From Lachnospiraceae bacterium (GTDB taxonomy: Bacteria > Bacillota > Clostridia > Lachnospirales > Lachnospiraceae), in assembly GCA_900168235.1 (NCBI GenBank), contig FUZG01000015.1, positions 1-64,000 of the forward strand: a stretch of 64,000 nucleotides of DNA, read 5' to 3'. The translations under genes were made by a program, and so were the position numbers. Positions 8,929 through 18,817 of the stretch are shown here, piece by piece. Each line of letters begins with the position of its first letter. Positions within the stretch are counted from its first letter, which is position 1. The notes below the pieces were generated by a model. That model was given only the letters and a program-made list of their open reading frames with translations, ran no database searches and was not told the origin of the DNA.

Positions 8929-10842
8929 CTATTCCTCCCAGAACCCCCAGAAACGTTTATCAGCTTCCTTGTCATACTTACCTATCAATAATGTTCTATC
9001 TAAATCATGATTAAAATGCTGGCAAGAAATTTCATTGGTAAATACACATCCGGCACATGCAGCCTCATGCTCCACACATATCGGATCAAAAATACATTCA
9101 CTTGCTACTGTACCTGCTGTATCCAACCATTTATCAAAATACATATCAAATATACTGAATAATGCTCCCATATTAAAACCTTGCGTATTTTGACAATATA
9201 TAAAAGTAGCCGGAATAGATGGAAAGATATACTCCGACAAAGAGTTCTTATCAAGTCCGCAAATTTCAGCAGCAGAGATGATTAGTGTGTGTGATATTGT
9301 GTGCACTAGCCTATAAACGTAATAAGTAACTGGGTCCTCTACTTCATCTAAAAGAGAAAACGGCTCTATTAAAGATGAATTAATATTATTGATAAACCAT
9401 GCTTTAACCTCAGTTTCATCAGTCAAGTCAACCGGAAGCTCACTTTCCTCTATGATTTCGTTCTTTACAAGCCAGTTCAAAATTTTCACTCTATCAACTT
9501 CAAACAAAACCCCCTCTGTTTTAAGCTTCGTTGCATAAACTGTTTTCTTTTCAGGTGATTCATCCGGAAACCCCATCAAAACAACAGGGTTACCCTTTGG
9601 GGCAGACGCATTATCCATAAATTCTCTTGTATAACCATACGAGCATTGAATAAATGGAATCTTGTCACTAGCCTGAATTTTTGATAATCCATAGCGTTCC
9701 GCCAAATCAAAGTATTCGTCAGGATTTGAATGGGTATTTAACTCTCTGGATCTTTCCACTGCATCGGACAGCAATACTACATCTTCACTTTCCTTTACAG
9801 TATTAAACTCCAATGCTGATTCTGCAAATTCTGCAATCCTTTCACTAGATGTAATCAAACCATTTATTTTTTTTACAGCGTTTGAAACGGGATCATTTGA
9901 ATTCATCTTGCACATAGATTCTGCCGCAATTTTTGCCATATCCGGCGGCATATTATTATCGATGAACTGTTTATAAAACATATCATAGTTCATCTTCTGC
10001 AACTCCTGTTGATTCTCCCTTCCAAATTTAACCGTCTTTTTAAAATCGTCATCTGATAAAATTCCAAGATAATTGGCCGTTATGATTGCAGCTCCATCTT
10101 TCTCTTCTGACAAAAAACTGTCCATTTTTTCATCAAGTAGATCTATAACACTCAACGTTTTAACAAAACTTTGTGCGGAATCCAATACGTTATTCGGTGA
10201 TATTCTTTCTCCGCACCAAGGACACTTTCGAAAAATCGGAGTTGTTCTATGGCATACAGAGCACTCATACTTATGGTCTTTAATACGCATTATCAGAGGT
10301 GCACCTTTATGGTTATCACAATCACCAATCGAAACCTCACCTGCCCATCCACATCTGCAATAATATATGTCTCTTAACTGGACAAGATTACCACCACATC
10401 CAGGTTTTGCACATCTCTTATCCATGATGAAAGAATACTGGGATTCTCTTTTAAACCGTCTTATCTGATGACACTTTTCGCAAAAAAACACACTTGGGCT
10501 TATATATCCTGAGATTGCTCTATCCTTTTCACTTATTCTCGGTGTTAAAACCGTATATGTATCTGGTGATATTTCACTAGCAAAGTCCTTAATACATCTT
10601 GTTTCGCCACCTTCTATAAGATTCCCACACTGCTTCTGATAGCTCTTAACAGCATCACTTACTTTCCTGAGCAGCCTTTTCTTGTTTATATCTTCTAATG
10701 GGATACTACTCCACCCATCTACAAAAGCCGTGTATCCTCTTCTATTTGACGAGAAGAAAAAGTCAATCCATCTCTTAGGCACATACTTGTAGAGTGCTTG
10801 AGACGTGCTTCTCATCATTTGATTTTCTTTTAAATCAGCCAT
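8929..10842 (-). CDS. drmB: DrmB-like DUF1998 protein (DISARM core component)
   Basis: 637 residues. Cysteine pairs at 121/124, 144/149, 162/164, 195/198 and 207/210 form several zinc-ribbon-like sites in the N-terminal third. The C-terminal DUF1998 module is clear: RLVHTISHTLIISAAEICG near 511, NTQGFNMGALF near 552, and the cysteine-rich end CIFDPIC...CAGCVF...SCQHFNHDLDRTLL near 583-618. This layout is that of DrmB, which forms a complex with the helicase DrmA in DISARM. The start overlaps the end of drmA, with GAGGT before the ATG. DUF1998 is also found in other helicase-linked systems such as Druantia, so exact class membership is open. Confidence 0.85.
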   Translation of the reverse strand: MADLKENQMMRSTSQALYKYVPKRWIDFFFSSNRRGYTAFVDGWSSIPLEDINKKRLLRKVSDAVKSYQKQCGNLIEGGETRCIKDFASEISPDTYTVLTPRISEKDRAISGYISPSVFFCEKCHQIRRFKRESQYSFIMDKRCAKPGCGGNLVQLRDIYYCRCGWAGEVSIGDCDNHKGAPLIMRIKDHKYECSVCHRTTPIFRKCPWCGERISPNNVLDSAQSFVKTLSVIDLLDEKMDSFLSEEKDGAAIITANYLGILSDDDFKKTVKFGRENQQELQKMNYDMFYKQFIDNNMPPDMAKIAAESMCKMNSNDPVSNAVKKINGLITSSERIAEFAESALEFNTVKESEDVVLLSDAVERSRELNTHSNPDEYFDLAERYGLSKIQASDKIPFIQCSYGYTREFMDNASAPKGNPVVLMGFPDESPEKKTVYATKLKTEGVLFEVDRVKILNWLVKNEIIEESELPVDLTDETEVKAWFINNINSSLIEPFSLLDEVEDPVTYYVYRLVHTISHTLIISAAEICGLDKNSLSEYIFPSIPATFIYCQNTQGFNMGALFSIFDMYFDKWLDTAGTVASECIFDPICVEHEAACAGCVFTNEISCQHFNHDLDRTLLIGKYDKEADKRFWGFWEE

Positions 10843-10843
10843 G

Positions 10844-13800
10844 TCAATTTACCTCAACTATCAAATTTTTTTCCGTATCTCTCAAGCTATTCATAACATG
10901 GAAACCAAGGTTATTCAGACCGCTAGTTATGTATTCTTCTCCAACACTCTTATCAAGAATTCTCCTAAAGACAGTTTCAACAAACTCGTCAATTTTCTTT
11001 TTATATATCTTAGAAATACTCCTAATCTGACCATCTTCCATAATACATCCGTAAATTTCATACATCTGATGTCTTACATCTTCTTTATTTATTTCACTAT
11101 TTTCCACAGCCTTTTTTAACTCTGGCATCATGTATATTTTATGCCCACAAATAGGATAATAAACACTAAGAATTAACCCACAAAATATCCCCGGCATAGT
11201 AACATCAATTGCTTTATTTGCCCATCTGTTTACCGGAACCGGATCAACAAGAATATCCTTATATTCATGGAATTTTTGAAAATACCTTAAATAACTCTGA
11301 TCCGTAGGTCTCGAAGGTCTTATAATATCAACTACAATACCTGGATACTTTCTTCCAGCTCTTGAATATGCCTGTATGTATTCCGCTGTACTTCCCGGCA
11401 TTCCAAAGAAGACAATTTCATTAAAACGATCAGCATCAACTCCATGCGAAATCATGCTTGTAGCCGAAATCATGTTAAATCCAACATCATCTATGATATT
11501 ATCCGCAGTCTCTATTTCTGCTAAAATCTTCCTGACATCTTGGAATGAATCATCACCAGTCATTTTGGCCGCAGAATATGTTCTGACACCCGCATCTCCT
11601 AGTTCAATATTTATAGGATTATTCAATGCACCTACAACATTAGTACTATCTATTTTTACATTGTTGTACTCGATTGACAGCCAGTAATCTTGAATTACCT
11701 TATTTGCTTGATTCAGTTCTATATCTTCAAGACCTGGTATCTCCCTAATCAGTTCATGATTTTCTACATACTTCCAAATCACTTCTCGTAATGCTTTTAG
11801 ACTATACGCAACACCATTGATCATCGCCCTTCCAAACGGTGCATAACCAATAATAATTCTATTTAGGTCATCGTTATCTATATATGAATAAAAATGCTTT
11901 TTCAGATTGATAGATTCGCATGGGAACCTCCTCGCATTCTTTAAAAATAGTTCACTTATCTGCTTTTGGTAATTTGATATTGTTGCTGTTGCACCAATAA
12001 TCTTCATTCCACGTTTAGAAGAAGTATGGTTTCTACAAAAATAATCAATCATCAGTTCATAATGAGAATCATAGGTACCAAGAGACTCCCGTATAAGATG
12101 TAATTCATCCTGGATCATTAGTGTTGGAACAGGATCATACATATCTACTTGCGGGAATACCTCTTCATCACATTCTTTGTACTCTATGCAACCGTCTACA
12201 CCGCAATATCCATGTTTAAGACATTTTCGATTAGTTCCTCTAAACAACTGGGTGAAATTACGATTAAATCCAATTGCAGACATTTTATCTACCGTACTGA
12301 TAATAACTGATGGAAGGTATCGATATATTTCATTATCAACAATATAGATAGGTATAATATTTTCATTACATTTTTTATTGCCACAAACGTGAACAAGCCT
12401 CATATGATCAACATCTGCCATCATATGAAGATCTCCACCACAAAATGGACATTTCTCTACTACTAGGTATTTTCTATCTCTTTCAGTATCTGGCAATGAA
12501 TTTATTTCATCTAACTTGTACTTGTTAAGCTTATTAGGAGTATTGCCTTCTCCACATAAATATCCTAAGCCAAATTCATCAGAATCACACATTCTTGGAT
12601 CTGTCCGCCTTATCAACTCTGCTTGAGCAAGAATATTGCAAACACGAGATGCCTGCTGTGCCGCCAATAACCTCAGAGGATATCTTAGAATCGCTGTCAC
12701 TCCCCTGTTTTTATTTCTAAGTCTATCAAAAAACAGATTGAAAATAACAGTTCCTAAAAATGCTTCCGTTTTACCGCCTCCAGTCGGGAAAAAGATTACA
12801 TCTGCATCGTCAAATGTAGACTTACTCCTAATACTCTCTGGAAGAGCCAATTGTTCTTCGCAAACAGCTATATCCAAAATAACCGAAACAATATAAACTA
12901 TCTGAAACAGTCTCCATCCCCCGTAACTCTTAGGAGAATTAGAAAAGGCCTGATTCATAAACACGAAAGCATCTTTGATAATAGAATAGTCTCTAATTAA
13001 GTCTATCCCTATTTCAAACCGATCAATTTCAAGTTTGAAGGCATCTATTTCATCCCTCATCTGATGTTGTGCACTCTCAGAATATAAAATTCTGCATTCT
13101 TTATACTTATTTTTCCACTCTGATAACTCTTGTTTCATTCCAGAATGTATTACAAGCAATGTCTGAACAGGATCAGAAATCAGATCTGCAAATCTTGCCT
13201 GAATATCATCATTTGTTTTTAAGCGATACTGCTTGAAAAGTGGCACATTAGTAGTAACGATATAGTCCATTGAATCCTTTAATTCAAGGAAATCAATATT
13301 ACAGTTGAATCCCAAAGCTGCCTGTTCTTTGTCGTACTTGTAGTCATCTTTGAAATGTGTCAGCTTAATCGGTACGTACTTTGTTCCTATTAACTTTACC
13401 TTAAGACGTGCATTAAAGATTGTTGATATTTTGATATGATCTTTATATCTTTTTTTCATCAGCTCCGAACCAACTTGTTCAGCCTTATTTATATATTTAA
13501 GACCAATAGCAAGCAGTTCTCCGTTCTGCTTTATATCTGCAGTAACTGCAAGATTCCAATTCGGTAAATTTTTAACCTCTTTGTGTTCTAACTCCAGAAA
13601 GGCCTTCCAACTATCCTCCGTAACAAGATTTGTAAGTGCTAATTTTGATTTAATGTCGTATGCATAATACTGTGGATCCGAAAGAACTACATTCTTTATT
13701 ACATCCTGCACCTTTTCATTGAGAGCCAAGTTTATTGGGTCTAAATCACCCAATACCCCTCTTGCAGTCTCCGTATCATATATTTCCTTTAAAGTGATTT

Positions 13801-14287
13801 TAACCTTGAAATTATGCTTCTCAATAGATACCCTTTTATAGATTTGTAGAAGCGGAATATCATAGCTGTTTGATTTTTTACTATCAATCTCAGCCAATTT
13901 CTGTTTGACATCTACATCATTTACAAATTCCTGAATTGTGGAATATTTTTTTCCAAACAAAGTATTATACTGCCGTACCGCTGCATTGCTCTGCTCTTCA
14001 TATGTGGGATAAACCCTATAAAACCAGTTTCCACAAAGCTCTACTTCCAATGCGGCGTGGTCAAGATCAATTTGGGGAATATTAAAGTTTACCCCTACGC
14101 CGTTAATAACAACCCTAGACGAAATAAAACTGTCCATATTCTCAGATGAAGGAGAAAGCTGTCCAACCACAAACTGGTCCTCTGGTACCTTACCTTCAAT
14201 TCTTGATATACCCTCTCCCGTTAATTTTTCTATAAATTCCTGTGTTAATCTTTCAGCAAATAACCTGTGAATAGTTTGATCATCCAT
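10844..14287 (-). CDS. drmA: DrmA-like superfamily 2 helicase (DISARM core component)
   Basis: 1147 residues. The N-terminal 480 residues have no nameable domain. The motor shows Walker A PTGGGKT at 501-507, cysteine clusters CPFCGG...CGNKKC (613-640) and CLKHGYCGVDGC (689-700) inserted in the first RecA fold, DELH at 727-730, GATAT at 765, ISATSMISHGVD near 940 and the motif VI form QAYSRAGR near 972. The GGGKTEAFLG box and the inserted zinc fingers are typical of DrmA. In DISARM, DrmA with DrmB recognises incoming DNA. It sits 1 base before drmB, with AGGAG before its ATG. Lysine, DEAH-type and arginine residues needed for ATP use are present. Confidence 0.88.
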   Translation of the reverse strand: MDDQTIHRLFAERLTQEFIEKLTGEGISRIEGKVPEDQFVVGQLSPSSENMDSFISSRVVINGVGVNFNIPQIDLDHAALEVELCGNWFYRVYPTYEEQSNAAVRQYNTLFGKKYSTIQEFVNDVDVKQKLAEIDSKKSNSYDIPLLQIYKRVSIEKHNFKVKITLKEIYDTETARGVLGDLDPINLALNEKVQDVIKNVVLSDPQYYAYDIKSKLALTNLVTEDSWKAFLELEHKEVKNLPNWNLAVTADIKQNGELLAIGLKYINKAEQVGSELMKKRYKDHIKISTIFNARLKVKLIGTKYVPIKLTHFKDDYKYDKEQAALGFNCNIDFLELKDSMDYIVTTNVPLFKQYRLKTNDDIQARFADLISDPVQTLLVIHSGMKQELSEWKNKYKECRILYSESAQHQMRDEIDAFKLEIDRFEIGIDLIRDYSIIKDAFVFMNQAFSNSPKSYGGWRLFQIVYIVSVILDIAVCEEQLALPESIRSKSTFDDADVIFFPTGGGKTEAFLGTVIFNLFFDRLRNKNRGVTAILRYPLRLLAAQQASRVCNILAQAELIRRTDPRMCDSDEFGLGYLCGEGNTPNKLNKYKLDEINSLPDTERDRKYLVVEKCPFCGGDLHMMADVDHMRLVHVCGNKKCNENIIPIYIVDNEIYRYLPSVIISTVDKMSAIGFNRNFTQLFRGTNRKCLKHGYCGVDGCIEYKECDEEVFPQVDMYDPVPTLMIQDELHLIRESLGTYDSHYELMIDYFCRNHTSSKRGMKIIGATATISNYQKQISELFLKNARRFPCESINLKKHFYSYIDNDDLNRIIIGYAPFGRAMINGVAYSLKALREVIWKYVENHELIREIPGLEDIELNQANKVIQDYWLSIEYNNVKIDSTNVVGALNNPINIELGDAGVRTYSAAKMTGDDSFQDVRKILAEIETADNIIDDVGFNMISATSMISHGVDADRFNEIVFFGMPGSTAEYIQAYSRAGRKYPGIVVDIIRPSRPTDQSYLRYFQKFHEYKDILVDPVPVNRWANKAIDVTMPGIFCGLILSVYYPICGHKIYMMPELKKAVENSEINKEDVRHQMYEIYGCIMEDGQIRSISKIYKKKIDEFVETVFRRILDKSVGEEYITSGLNNLGFHVMNSLRDTEKNLIVEVN

Positions 14288-14291
14288 ATAA

Positions 14292-15269
14292 TCATTCTCC
14301 TAACATCATCACAACAGTATTGTATTTCAAACCTATCTTGCTATATAACTCTTCTCTCAGAAATCTATAAACATCATCTGGTATAATATCCTTGCTTTCA
14401 TATAACTTATAATTCAACCCAATAAAATCTTTTTGCGACAGAGATCGGATTTGCATATCAAAAATGTAATTGTATGCTTTATCAAATAACTCTTCCTTGA
14501 TCACATTATATAGATCACTTTCTCTGTATTTTTCACCTTCCCTGCATAATAATTCGGCAAGGCATATATACTGATTTAGGCTTTTAATCTTTGTATTATC
14601 AGACCATTTAACCAATTCAAGATACGCTTCATAATCACCCCTATAGTCAGGCTTTTCTCTTGAGAGATCTCTCAAATAATCCTCGCATTCACTCCAATCC
14701 ATCTCGCTGACATCCATCGAAAGGTCAACGCAAACAGCAGGATCCCGTTTTTCCGTTTGCTCATCAATTTCATTTACAACAAATACATGCTTTTTTTCTT
14801 CTGTGAAAGCATATTCGCCACATATTATCAGATTACTATCCCACTTTCCTTCGCCCATTATCCCCTCTGAAACAAGAATACTATTATGACCTATAAACTT
14901 TTCGCGACAATCAATTGAATCACAAATCACTTTTCCCGTTACTTCAATTCTTTCAGCAACTATCTCACGGACTCTTAAGTCATCCGAAAAAAGTGCGTCA
15001 TTTACTTCTAAAGCCCCGAATATATCGCATCTTCCCTGTACATTCATATTATCAGCTTTGCAGTTTCCAAAGCACACTAAACTTCCCATTACTGTAAGTG
15101 AATCAACATCAATACTGCCATATACAATCAAGTCATAATTTGCTTGGAGTTTTCCACTAATATCTGACATAACCTGCGCGCTAACTTCGATAATGGTATT
15201 GTCATCTTCTATATACTCGATTATATTTCTTCCGCCAACTTGCTCACTATTCGTCTCATTGTAACGCAT
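14292..15269 (-). CDS. Bactofilin-like beta-helix protein of unknown role
   Basis: 325 residues from the ATG at 15269, picked because GGGAGG stands 9 bases upstream. An earlier TTG at 15290 overlaps the helicase gene. Residues about 25-150 are successive short beta strands with the spacing of a polymer-forming bactofilin-type helix (ANYDLIVYGSIDVDSLTVMG, then CDIFGALEVNDALF, then IEVTGKVICDSIDCREKF). The C-terminal half is helical and acidic and has no family I know. The fold can form filaments or a scaffold. Its place between the SF1 helicase and DrmA, 4 bases from drmA, makes it part of the operon. A scaffold or sensor role is inference. Confidence 0.7.
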   Translation of the reverse strand: MRYNETNSEQVGGRNIIEYIEDDNTIIEVSAQVMSDISGKLQANYDLIVYGSIDVDSLTVMGSLVCFGNCKADNMNVQGRCDIFGALEVNDALFSDDLRVREIVAERIEVTGKVICDSIDCREKFIGHNSILVSEGIMGEGKWDSNLIICGEYAFTEEKKHVFVVNEIDEQTEKRDPAVCVDLSMDVSEMDWSECEDYLRDLSREKPDYRGDYEAYLELVKWSDNTKIKSLNQYICLAELLCREGEKYRESDLYNVIKEELFDKAYNYIFDMQIRSLSQKDFIGLNYKLYESKDIIPDDVYRFLREELYSKIGLKYNTVVMMLGE

Positions 15270-15273
15270 AGCT

Positions 15274-17241
15274 CTAATCCCTCCCGACAAAAGCTTCCTT
15301 CAACAGATTTACATACACAGATTGTTCTGATGTTTCTGCTGACACAATTCTTAAAATATCCTTCGCCCTCGCACAAGACATATACAAAATGTTAATATTC
15401 TTGTTAAAAGCATTGACAATTTCCTCTTTGTCATAATATGTTTTCAGCATATTTAAATCCTTGGTGTGATCATGAAGCCCTAATGGAAGCAAACCACATA
15501 TAATAACCGCTCTGAAATCCAATCCTAAAGAGGACTCCATTGTCACAATAGGCACTCCATCTATATCCGAATATGAAACACTGTACTCACTGCCACTGCT
15601 GTTAAGCAAAGAGTAAGGAATATTGGCAGTATTCAGATAATCCTTCAATTTGTCAATCGGTGCATAATGCTTTTCTTCTCTATTCTTTACATATCTATAT
15701 CCACGGTTGTAACAAATAACCGCTATAGAATCATATGGAATATGGTAATTATCGTGTATGTCAATTATCTGATTCAGAACAGTTATTGCCTCGGCATCAG
15801 AATCATTATATGCTTGGTTAACTTCAATAAACTGTAAATCAAGCCCTTCCCTTATGCTTTTTCCGCGTAAAAATATATCTGCATCCTGATTAACTGGTAT
15901 GTTAAGCCTCTCTGCAAATTTTAAGGCATGATCAGTAAACCGCCTAATAAAACTATTTATTTGTATCGAGTTTCTATAATTTATTTCAATCGGAAAACTT
16001 TTTCCTCTAAAGTTCGGGTAATCGTCACCATGCCCCTGCCATGGTGCCCTTCCACTTTTTATCGATTTCTTTACACTTTGGGATTTGTCTCCACAAATAA
16101 CAAAAAAGTGTTCATCTGTTTTTTTATTTTCAACTAACTGGTAGCATGATTTATACCATTCAGGTTCAAACATTTGAACCTCATCTATGAAAACACCGTA
16201 ATATCGCGACTTTATCCTTCCAATATTGACATTCTGTATAAAAGCATCTCTTACTTTCGTATAATCTCCGCCCAAAGCATTCGGAACCTTCAGCCCATTC
16301 TCCTGTAAAAGCTTTACACAAAGCCTATCATAGGTTAAACACTCAACATTATTAGTCGAAAATCCAGCAGAATCTATTAACCACCTAAAATAACTAACAA
16401 GATTTCTGTTATATCCCGTAATTAAAAAACGTTTATCCGGATTTAATCCTGCAACCTTAAAACATTTTGATATCAGGATCACGCTTTTTCCGCTGCCGGC
16501 ACAAGCAACTATAAGTTGATCACCCTTCTTTATTTTATTAATGTAATCTATCTGTGTTTCATCTAGCATATATGCAACAGCAGCTCTCTCTGCGACACCC
16601 AGCTTGCTATCAGAAATATACTGGATTTTCCTTTTATCCATCTTTTTTTCATCTACTGCTGCTTTTATTTGTGGGATAGTATACTCTGGAGCAACCCTGT
16701 TGATAATATCCGGTACAAGGTCATTACCTATTACGTTTTTCGCATCCGTCCCAAAACATATATCACTCAAGAGTTGCCTGCTCTTCCGTACTCGTTTCCA
16801 GAAATCATTAAATAGACATGACTCTTCCACAAAATTCTCAAGCATTTCCATTCCTGGAGTTGATGAAAAATCCGGTTTGTCTGCTTCAGGAAAGAAATTA
16901 ACAATTGAGAATGGAAATACAATTTTTCCGTTTTTCACTAAATTTCTTTGATGCGAAAAACGGTCTGTTAGTATTTCCATTTCATCTTTATTTGCAACCA
17001 TTCTTGAAAATAGCGCAGTAATAAGTGCCGCACTGTCAACAACAGCCGGCTTTACGTTAATCATAATGACTCCCTTAGGCTCAATCAAAATATGTACTAC
17101 TCCATCCATTGTCTTTGTCGGATTGCAGCACAACAAAAAAATCGCATCATCATCGCGATATATGCTCTTCAGTAGTGCCATTAACTGTTTGTCATATTTT
17201 TCTATGCTAAGTTCGTCATACTTCTGTGGAAGAATTTTCAT
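15274..17241 (-). CDS. Superfamily 1 (UvrD/Rep-like) helicase
   Basis: 655 residues. Walker A is ACAGSGKS at 247-254, motif II DEVQ at 353-356, motif III GDKSQS near 384, motif IV INYRNS near 420, and motif VI YMSCARAKD near 620. The N-terminal 240 residues include KGVIMINVKP near 56-65, which resembles the IEVK core of NERD domains but with the acidic residue replaced by Asn, so it may be a decayed nuclease domain. It begins 2 bases after the GHKL ATPase gene and its stop is 4 bases before the next ATG. I read it as a translocase partner of the DrmAB module. Confidence 0.85.
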   Translation of the reverse strand: MKILPQKYDELSIEKYDKQLMALLKSIYRDDDAIFLLCCNPTKTMDGVVHILIEPKGVIMINVKPAVVDSAALITALFSRMVANKDEMEILTDRFSHQRNLVKNGKIVFPFSIVNFFPEADKPDFSSTPGMEMLENFVEESCLFNDFWKRVRKSRQLLSDICFGTDAKNVIGNDLVPDIINRVAPEYTIPQIKAAVDEKKMDKRKIQYISDSKLGVAERAAVAYMLDETQIDYINKIKKGDQLIVACAGSGKSVILISKCFKVAGLNPDKRFLITGYNRNLVSYFRWLIDSAGFSTNNVECLTYDRLCVKLLQENGLKVPNALGGDYTKVRDAFIQNVNIGRIKSRYYGVFIDEVQMFEPEWYKSCYQLVENKKTDEHFFVICGDKSQSVKKSIKSGRAPWQGHGDDYPNFRGKSFPIEINYRNSIQINSFIRRFTDHALKFAERLNIPVNQDADIFLRGKSIREGLDLQFIEVNQAYNDSDAEAITVLNQIIDIHDNYHIPYDSIAVICYNRGYRYVKNREEKHYAPIDKLKDYLNTANIPYSLLNSSGSEYSVSYSDIDGVPIVTMESSLGLDFRAVIICGLLPLGLHDHTKDLNMLKTYYDKEEIVNAFNKNINILYMSCARAKDILRIVSAETSEQSVYVNLLKEAFVGRD

Positions 17242-17243
17242 AA

Positions 17244-18767
17244 TTATTGCCTTTTTTTACCAGTTATATTATCCATTATCCCGTTATAAATAATCTCTAC
17301 CATCTCTCTACTTAAGTATTCAGATAAGGATTCAAATACTATCTTTAAAATCTTCTTCTGCTTTTTATCTAATTCGGCTGAAATCTCGTTGTTAATCTTA
17401 TAATTTGTTGTGCTGCCAACTTTTTCCTGTACATCTGCAAGCTTCTCAGCTATTTCCTTTCTTTTCTCGGCCACCTGAGGATTCTTCTGCGAGACACGTG
17501 CCAATTTCTTTTCAGCCTCTTTTAATTCATCCGTCAACTGCTCTTTATCCTTTTGCGAATAGAGTCCTTCATCAACAAGTTTATCAACTTTATCTGATGT
17601 TTTATCTATCTCTTTGAGTAATCTAACATCTGGATTATTTCTATTCTTAGATGCCTCACGTATTTCTTTAATGATTACGTCTCCAACTCTTTCCTGAAGC
17701 TCATTAATCATCTTGTAATATACATCGTTCTGTTCAAAGTCATCTCGTCGTGCGTTAGGAATAAGACCTTTCGTATTTACAAAAATCTCACCTTGAACCC
17801 AACCATTAAATCTATGTTCTTTGAACATAACATCCATAGTTCTTCTATCCCCAATAAGGATATTGCCTAGGCGCATTCTGATTCCCAATAGTTCATCATC
17901 AGAAATAGTACCATTCCAATTACATCTGCCATACCATCCAAGTAAAGAATCTTCACCGTCCAAGTCAATCGAAAATGTTACAACTTCATCAATAGTATCA
18001 TCCATCCTTTTATTTCTATCTGATTTAAAATGATACTTGTTAGGCTTAAAAACTTGCTCCAAATGATCCTCGTCATATCCCACATAAACATTGAACTCTG
18101 TAAGTTTATAACCTTTACCATCCAAAAAACGCCTTATCTCTGGAGCTACCAAGAATTGTCTTGTGTTATATGGGACAGGCGCGACTTCAGACAAATACTG
18201 GCGAATTACATCAAGTTTCAAAAGTTCCGAAGACATATCAACAGCACTCATTTCAACTCTGAAATAATGTTCATATGCTTCTTCTTGAAAAGACTCTGTA
18301 TGCGTAATGCGCTGTATTACACTTTGAAGATCTAACTCCTCATCATGATCAGGACTCAGCAATTCCCTCAATTGTTTGCAATCAAATGATATTTTCGTTG
18401 CTACCGATTCTCCATAAAAAGATGTTATGAACACTAATTTTTCACAATAAGAAAGACCACCTAGACGACCTATTCCTCGAAAACCTCTGTTATTTTCTTG
18501 TCTCTTTGTAGATTTTCCGATACTAAGTAATACGCTTTCTGCATTTTTACTTGATACCCCCCTGCCGTTATCTTCTATGGCGATAGTGCCATTTTCCGAA
18601 TCAATCAAAACATTAATAAAAGCTTCTTTCTCAGAAATCGTTTTTTCTGATATTGCAGCCTCAATAGAATCTACGGCGTTTTGAATATACTCCCTATATA
18701 CTATCCTTGGGTCAGAATACATACCCGTTGTAAGTGACTCTAATGTAAATTTACCAACTTCAACCAT
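17244..18767 (-). CDS. GHKL (Hsp90-like) ATPase with C-terminal coiled coil, cargo copy 2
   Basis: 507 residues from the ATG at 18767, with AAAGGGAG 9 bases upstream. The Bergerat-fold motifs are E26-YIQN30-AVDS, DNGRG at about 66-70 and GFRGIG near 95. It is collinear with the 3375-4844 protein, sharing the opening GKFTLESLTTGMY and the middle segment RMRLGNILIGDRRT (RVRHGNILFGDQNS in the other). Residues about 370-470 form a charged coiled coil (KDKEQLTDELKEAEKKLARV), longer than in the paralogue. It is the first large gene of the operon. The two copies may form a heterodimer or act at different steps; this is inference. Confidence 0.85.
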   Translation of the reverse strand: MVEVGKFTLESLTTGMYSDPRIVYREYIQNAVDSIEAAISEKTISEKEAFINVLIDSENGTIAIEDNGRGVSSKNAESVLLSIGKSTKRQENNRGFRGIGRLGGLSYCEKLVFITSFYGESVATKISFDCKQLRELLSPDHDEELDLQSVIQRITHTESFQEEAYEHYFRVEMSAVDMSSELLKLDVIRQYLSEVAPVPYNTRQFLVAPEIRRFLDGKGYKLTEFNVYVGYDEDHLEQVFKPNKYHFKSDRNKRMDDTIDEVVTFSIDLDGEDSLLGWYGRCNWNGTISDDELLGIRMRLGNILIGDRRTMDVMFKEHRFNGWVQGEIFVNTKGLIPNARRDDFEQNDVYYKMINELQERVGDVIIKEIREASKNRNNPDVRLLKEIDKTSDKVDKLVDEGLYSQKDKEQLTDELKEAEKKLARVSQKNPQVAEKRKEIAEKLADVQEKVGSTTNYKINNEISAELDKKQKKILKIVFESLSEYLSREMVEIIYNGIMDNITGKKRQ

Positions 18768-18817
18768 GAGCAATCACTCCCTTTTATATTCCTTCTTCAG
18801 CACCTAGTTCACTAACA

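Noticed and set aside
3375-18773. A standard class 1 or class 2 DISARM system
   Set aside because: No methyltransferase, no phospholipase-D drmC, no SNF2-type drmD and no recognisable drmE; only the DrmA-DrmB core is shared.
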